Shown: piece after piece, positions 57,845 to 64,000 of the stretch
Layout: each line of letters starts with the position of its first letter
How positions within the stretch are numbered: position 1 is the stretch's first letter
NCBI GenBank assembly: GCA_008973525.1
Contig: WACJ01000329.1
Span: 275,799 to 339,798, forward strand
Source of the DNA: Stenopsyche tienmushanensis
Lineage: Eukaryota > Arthropoda > Insecta > Trichoptera > Stenopsychidae
DNA length: 64,000 bases
Direction: 5' to 3'
Position numbers and translations under genes: made by a program
Notes under the pieces: generated by a model
Told to the model about the DNA's origin: nothing
The model's input: only the letters and a program-made list of their open reading frames with translations
Database searches by the model: none

Positions 57845-60045
57845 AAAGTAACAAATATTAATCAAATTATTTGTGACTTTAAAGGTATTCGTTAACGAAC
57901 ACTTTGAATTACTTAGAACCAAATTGTGCTGTGTGCATTATCAAGTTTTCTTCTATTTTAGGAAATGTATGTCAATTTATATTATAAACCTCATGGTGGA
58001 AATTGATAAAACGATTCTCAGGATTGGAGATAAGTGATCAATCATGCAGAAAAACATATTCAGTTGATCAATTTATGTAACAATTTGAAGCAATGGTTTC
58101 GGAACCGCAGATTCATATGATGAATGTCATATCCACTTGATTAGATGGTAAGTATATCGGAGAGCGAATCAGCATCATTAAATGTGGCAGAAGGGAGGTT
58201 GTGGGGTCAGCTCTTGGCCCACTGCGCCACTGTTGACCGAAGAGTCAAAGTTCGACGTCCTCTGCCGGTCAAAACGTCAAATGGTCATCCAAGGTTTTTC
58301 AACAATCATATCGTCCAACATCGCCAAGATTAAATCTTATAAAACACTTGACTGCGGCTCCAATTTACTAGGAAGCCTTGTCCTCTGATGTGACGTCTCT
58401 TCTGCTCGACGTTCTTGACCGTCACCTCGCGTTCGGATCTAGGCGACTAACATTGACCGCTAAATAAACCAAACTATTTTACATAGACCAAATGAAATGT
58501 GGTACGGGACCATTATGCATTTAGGAACCCCCTTTTATTTTTTGCCACACGCATAAACCCGCATAAATATAATCGGATAACATTGGGGGCTAGTTACAAT
58601 ATATGACTTTTATAAATAGATCGTTATAATCAATCGATTGAGAGTGCTTCAACCCAGCGATAAAGGTTAACTGCTGTGAAGACAATTGAGTTTTGCTTCA
58701 GTGTCCCCTGAACCTGAGGTCTTGCATCAAACACTGAGATGGCATAAATTGATTATCTATTCAAAACTTCTCTTGCTGCATAAGTATTTATTATATAAAG
58801 AGCTTTCAGATAAAAATAAAATAAACTGTTCACGAGTGTATTGCTTCGCAGACATACTCACATGAACTTATATATGAGAGCACAACGTCGTAGTGGCTCA
58901 TAATTTGTGTCACAAAGCAATGACACCCTTTGTAATTTTTTGCCAGGAAGCACTCAACAGGATAATTGGTCCATTGAATAAAAAATGCCATCAAAGAATC
59001 TACTGTCAACTCAGGAGTTCATTGTTCATGGATCACTGAGAAAATAAGAGGATTGTAACGTATGTACATTTCAACGACCTATAGAAGAGTCGTCGAGTGC
59101 ACATTATTAACTGAGTCTGAAAATATTCACTAAAAGGCGTCTTTAGCTCTTTTAAGCCCCTGTAAAACTTCGAAATATATTTTAAAAGCACGACTTTTGT
59201 GCCACGTTGAAGAGTTTAAAGGGCGCTGCATTTTGCAACGTGCCATCTAATGTCTTTCCCCTTCATCGTTCAGGACATTCCCCTTCGCGTAATTTGCAAT
59301 GGCCACCCGCGCGATTGTCCAAAATTGTCCAATCAAGCAAACAATATAATATTGCACATGTACATGCACAAAAGAAGTGGCAATACTCCGAAGAATTCGT
59401 TTTGACCCTGCTGACCTAATTTCAAATGTTAATACGTTAAAAATCGACTTCCTTGACTTGTTAACGACGAGGCACCGTAAACATCTGCCGACCCAAATGT
59501 GACCATCAAAACTAAATATATCCTCATACATCATAAAAATGTTAACTTGCCACTGAAAAAAACTGGAGTAGTGATTTTTTATGCGTGTATATCAAACGTC
59601 CACGAAAATTCACAGCGTTTGAGTTGCCATGCGCCCTATTTCTTTTGTGTGTCTCACGCTAATTGAGATTTGCGTATTGCTGACCACATGTTCCGCACAA
59701 ATATCATGCAATGTTACGAATATCTTCAATTGGCATGCTTCAATTTAATCTCACCGGCTGAGACTAGATTAGATGTATTTAACATTTCATCCCTTAAATT
59801 TTTGCCTAAATTAGAGACAGAAAGGAAAAAGAGTTTCTAGGTTTTCCAGTACTCATTTCAAATAGATTGAAGGGCTATTTTGCCATTATTTTGATATTTT
59901 CATAGATTATTAAAAATGCATGCAAGCTATACTTATTAGAATATTTCACTAACTTTATTGTCTCAATGGTCAAAAACCCCACTTGGTTCATTTTAGGTAT
60001 AATTTTGAGCTAAACTCATTCATTTGAATATTTTAATTAAACTTA
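57845..60045. other. mixed-composition stretch, no confirmed gene
   Basis: Sections around 58140-58450 and 59190-59460 are GC-richer, with overlapping frames on both strands (58145-58388 +, 59207-59419 +, 59247-59534 -). None shows a start or splice pattern or a protein motif that I trust. Confidence 0.35.
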
Positions 60046-60049
60046 TACG

Positions 60050-60270
60050 TCATCATCATAGAGCTTCATTTTAAACACTCACCCAACGGGTCACCTAGCT
60101 GAACGTATCGAAGGATATTATTTCAATGTAGAGTGTGGATGTTTTTTTTTTTAATCAAGCAATTTTCATCGGGATGTAGTGGAAGATTGTTCGAGACAAT
60201 CGTGTTGATTTTACTAAAAAGGACTTTCTATAGTACATTGAAATCAGTCTCTCATTTTTTTGCATCCGCA
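60050..60270. repeat. diverged copy of a segment inside the 3.8-kb duplicates
   Basis: This segment resembles 48405-48620 and 52224-52439: GAGCTTCATTTTAAACACTC versus GAGCTCAATTTTAAAGACAA, CGGGTCACCT versus CGGATCACCA, and AAAGGACTTTCTATAG then CAGTC versus AAAGGACTTTCTGGAG then CAGTC. The family is unknown. The - strand translation is broken in all copies. It suggests that the duplicated block contains an older dispersed repeat. Confidence 0.45.
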
Positions 60271-60274
60271 AATT

Positions 60275-61225
60275 TGTATGTAATTTGATAGAATTGAGGT
60301 AATAATTATATACTATTTAAAATTGAAAAAATAAATTCACCATACTAACAAAATAGGGAAAATTTGGATCAATCAAAATATAGATATAATTCTGTCATTT
60401 ACCTAGATTTTTATTTTATCTTATTTACCTAGATCTTCGCCTATTTAGAAATTCCTTTTCAGGCAATGAAAAATCACAGGATAAACATTCTGTATCCATA
60501 TAAAATCTTAATCGTTAATGAATAAGGCACCTTAAAAATAAATAATAAGGCCGAAAAACTTATGCGAATATTGAATTATTTTGTTTAAATCTTTATAGAT
60601 TTGAGTTTATCTCCAAATACCATGACCCAAATACATGTCATTTAAAAAATTATCAGTTAATAACATATATGTAATAATTTATTTCACCCGCTCCATTTAA
60701 AAAAATGCAAAGCCCGCGTACAGTGTGTTAAATGGAATATGGAATATTTTTTTAAGAATTAAACTCATCATAATTCGTGATAAGAAAAGAATTGGAAAAA
60801 CCATAATTATGTCATATAAGCATGTGGTTTTCATTTCTTTGTAGATTTTATTATTTGAATATGACGGATTATTTACTGTAATTTGGATTTAAATAACTTT
60901 TTAAGGAATGTAGGACTTTTTAAGGAAATTTGAGGTCGCTTATGGTTGATAAACCAGGACAAAGCAACCGAAAAAGGTTGCAATGCGACTTCCGTTTTGC
61001 AAGGCCCTGATCTATTGTAGTGGATTCCCCATACACTAACTCTACAAATTTACAATAATTATTACGATGGAATTCGAATTAGAAGGCCTCACACGGATAG
61101 AACCAAGGTCGATAGAGCTCGATCAGGAGTTCCTCGATTCTTTAAATGGTGCGAACAAATGTTAGCACAGTTTCTTATCGGACAGGCATTCCTAATCACT
61201 TTAAATGACTCTGGTCGTAATTTTT
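60275..61225. other. unassigned, nothing recognised
   Basis: AT-rich sequence without a credible feature. Confidence 0.4.
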
Positions 61226-61229
61226 AGCG

Positions 61230-61420
61230 ATGAAATAAAATTGTGCTCGATGTAAACCCGCAGATTCGCACGTATGTGCAGGAGAAAAACGAAATTGAAA
61301 GTTCGATCCTGCAACAATGATCGTAGAGGGGGTGGACTCGTGGCTTTGAATATCAGTCATCCTCAGTTCAAATCCTAGCGTCGTGCAGGCACGACCACTG
61401 TTGATGGTCACTTTTTTTTT
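61230..61420 (+). repeat. possible tRNA-derived SINE
   Basis: A B-box-like AGTTCAAATCCT (about 61366) follows an A-box-like GTGGACTCGTGGCTT (about 61331) at about tRNA spacing. A second AGTTCGATCCT lies 70 bp upstream, and a run of 10 T's (61411 onward) could stop RNA polymerase III. The block cannot be folded into a full tRNA cloverleaf by eye. The call rests on these boxes only. Confidence 0.25.
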
Positions 61421-61424
61421 TCAA

Positions 61425-62465
61425 TTTTTGTGAGCCAGATAACTCATGATTATTATATGTGACCGTTATAAAAAGAAGAAAACGCATGTTTCTTGCAATA
61501 AAACAATTTTAAAACCACATCCAGGTAAGCCTGTATAGCAGCACAATGACTTGTTAATTTATAATTTATATTCAGCACGTTTTGATAAAATACAGCCAAT
61601 CTTCAATGTGTGTAAAAAAAAATATTCAGAATAACATTTGATATTTATAAAAAAATTGATTCAAAATTTTAAAATCGAATCTGAGATGATCGCTATAGAA
61701 TGAGAAAGAAGAATGTCTAAATTCATAAGTTCATTACATTTCTTTCTAATTTTTTCGTAATTAAAGTTGCTTAAATACTAAAACTTGAAAAATGTTGATG
61801 AACTTTTAAAAATAAATCAATAAAATAGAACATCAATTATAATTGACTGTTTAACAACTACGCAAATATTATTTACGCCATTAAAAAAAAATTTAAAAAA
61901 AAACAAATATTAGAATCTTTATACTATTATAATACTATATTTGCGAAGTTATGTCATATTTAATTTATTCGAATTTCGATGATATATAGCCGCTTCAAAA
62001 ATTGTTAAAATTCGAATTGGCATTCAAAATGGCGGACATTCAAAACTCACATGTCGCACGCCTTCCCTTGAATTTAGTGGTTTGTCTCTTAAATTTCATA
62101 CATTTTTTCTCGCAAATCTATGTAATAAACATAAAGCTAACGTTTAAAAATAAATTTTAATCAAAACATTGTATAATAGAGGAGATATATCGATTTATGT
62201 TTTGTTATGCCATGGACGAATCTTGCGTTTCGATCGACATCGTATTTGAATGTATCATAGACGTTTAAGCTAAATTATATATAAATTAGCTTTTGATAAA
62301 AGATAATGAGAAAATTCTCCAATCAAGATATTTCAATATTGATCATCATTTATAAATGGAAATTAATGTACAACTAGATGATTTTGAATAAAGAATAATG
62401 TAGATGCAAATCATAATGTAGCCAATAATAATACAACACCTGTCTGAATAATTTTATGGTATATT
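61425..62465. other. AT-rich stretch, nothing recognised
   Basis: No credible coding or repeat structure. Confidence 0.4.
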
Positions 62466-62467
62466 AT

Positions 62468-62469
<2 letters not shown>

Positions 62470-62510
<41 letters not shown>
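62470..62510. repeat. (TA)n microsatellite
   Basis: An uninterrupted TA dinucleotide run of about 40 bp. It is likely to be polymorphic, and long TA tracts can form cruciforms. Confidence 0.9.
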
Positions 62511-62514
<4 letters not shown>

Positions 62515-62524
62515 AAGGAAGCAT

Positions 62525-64000
62525 AACAACTGATAACCGAATTCAGAACTATTAAAGCTTCAATAATACAAGAATTATTTTTTTTTGATATCGCAAAAAC
62601 CTCGCTACTGATTTTGCAATCCCATATGAGTTGTCAGCTCATTAATATTAAGAAGATTTTATTAATAAACCTAAGGCATGTTGTGTATTGTTTTCTCAGT
62701 TTTTAGTATTAATAGCAGATAAATAGGATTATACTGTTGTTATTTCGTTAAAAATAATAGTTCAATTTTAGATAATTTGCATAAATATTGATTTTATTGA
62801 AATTTTAAATTTCATTGCGGCCTTTTTTGGGAAGGAAAATATATTGGCCATCCCCATAAAACATAGCGGCTCCCAATTTCGCCTAACGGAAGTCCGCCCA
62901 TCCGGTTTGACGAATTTGCCTCACAATTTTCACTGCGCAATATTCAACAACTAACTGTTTCGGAGTCACCTGTGCGTCTTCTTCGTCGATCATTAAATAT
63001 GTGCATTTTCAATGTTAAAGATGACACACAGGCAAGGTTACTCAAAACTGATGTCATCGGTTTCACTTGCGAATCAGTGAGAGTGCAATTCCTTGAACTC
63101 TAGTTAATGCCTAATGAACAAACGCAATGTGGACGTATTAAATGCATTCGTTTGATTGCAACGCTCCAACGGAGAAATAATTTCTACTGTCGTTTATGTC
63201 GTTAATTACCCGGTAAGAACCACAAAAATCCATCCAATTAATATTTTAATTCATACGGGCAATAATTTATTAGTTATGGGTGGCTTTTTAATACGGTTTT
63301 GAAGTTGCAAAATCATTTTCATGTTTCAATTCTGAAACAGTCGTCAAATTTTAATTTGAAAATTCAAAAGAAAGCTTCTTCTGGCAATGGAAGGTGAGCA
63401 TATATCTTCTATTTTCAGAAGGCAAAGTTAGTGACTAATTCTTAAAACTTACTCTAAGAACTTATCATGCAGATCCGATTATCTTCAAGTCATTTTGCAT
63501 CAGTGAACAAATCCTACCGAATTAAGTCAGTTTTTAAGCATTCACATTTATTTTTTTTATATGGTTTTGTAGTTACGGGTTGTTGATCGCGTCTATAGAC
63601 GCTTATGACACTTTACTGGTAAATTAATAATATTTGACTCTTTAATCTCATGGATTGATTTTTTTTCTTTCAGATTCATTACAGCTCCATGGCTATCGCA
63701 GATGGAAGATACCATAAAGTTATATGTATCCTTTTTGTATCCTTTTGAAATAATAAAAACAGATTTATTATATTCGTTATGTTGTTGTAACTGGCGGGTT
63801 TGTAGCAATGTTGACGAATTTAATAATGATCATCAGCCTGATTAAATCTATTATAATGGGCAAGGGCTACATTAATTCGTTTTAATTTGCCTCTATAATA
63901 ATGCAATCAAATATACACATAAAACTATTAAAATATGAGTTGTTTTATACTAAACTATGTGCAAATATAAAATAATGATGGCATTTTATATTGCGTACGT
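62525..64000. other. unassigned right edge
   Basis: Somewhat GC-richer at 62820-63180, with no open frame or splice pattern I trust. The - strand frame at 63593-63808 has no support. Confidence 0.35.

Noticed and set aside
1..64000. tRNA, rRNA, CRISPR or operon features
   Set aside because: No tRNA cloverleaf with GGTTCGAATCC, no rRNA-like blocks and no regularly spaced direct repeats were found; the introns show that it is eukaryotic.

Overview
The window is eukaryotic, strongly AT-rich, and almost certainly from an insect genome. Coding sequence is sparse and cut by short introns with GT/AG borders. Relics of arthropod-type DNA transposons (mariner, hAT, Harbinger-type MITEs) and one R1-clade-like LINE fragment are scattered throughout. 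I cannot name the order. I see no operons, rRNA, tRNA, CRISPR or other prokaryotic features. The one gene I can read end to end is a neprilysin-type M13 zinc metallopeptidase on the + strand (19912-24855). It has 13 coding exons per transcript, two alternative first coding exons that each splice in phase to the same transmembrane exon, a HELTH zinc site and the C-terminal Cys-x-Val-Trp of the family. One exon (22080-22153) carries one surplus G that breaks the frame. A 426-bp foldback element sits in its penultimate intron. Less certain are three short exon-like pieces in locally GC-richer sequence: a start exon on the - strand at the left edge (105-146), a start exon on the + strand (36087-36156) and a terminal exon on the + strand (44727-44807). 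The last two could belong to one gene whose middle exons I could not find.

Layout. 0-5 kb: left-edge exon candidate, a GC-rich patch, and a decayed coding-like stretch at 3.3-4.1 kb. 5.7-16.9 kb: an hAT-type non-autonomous element with an 8-bp target duplication, two mariner relics, two copies of an hAT transposase tail, a relic of a multi-copy arthropod protein family, and a Harbinger-type MITE. 19.9-25.4 kb: the neprilysin gene. 25.4-33 kb: AT-rich sequence with little recognisable apart from a perfect 20-bp-arm hairpin. 33-34.7 kb: a 491-bp hAT MITE with perfect 8-bp target duplications, a Tc1/mariner relic and an R1-like LINE 3' fragment. 39.2-40.4 kb: a full-length but inactivated mariner with both terminal repeats. 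42.3-43.5 kb: a nest of mariner and hAT pieces. 47.1-54.8 kb: a 3.8-kb tandem duplication whose copies look identical, joined through 11 bp of filler. 54.9-57.9 kb: further hAT, Harbinger and mariner non-autonomous elements. 57.9-64 kb: mostly unassigned, with a possible SINE and a TA microsatellite.

The main story is a gene-poor, transposon-worked interval around one neprilysin locus. I found no convincing new multi-gene system. The observations most worth checking are the alternative neprilysin N-termini and its frameshift, the very recent 3.8-kb duplication with its filler junction, the twice-repeated pairing of a Harbinger MITE with an ACTCACCGGTGAGT palindrome, and the decayed cysteine/tyrosine-rich coding stretch at 3.3-4.1 kb.
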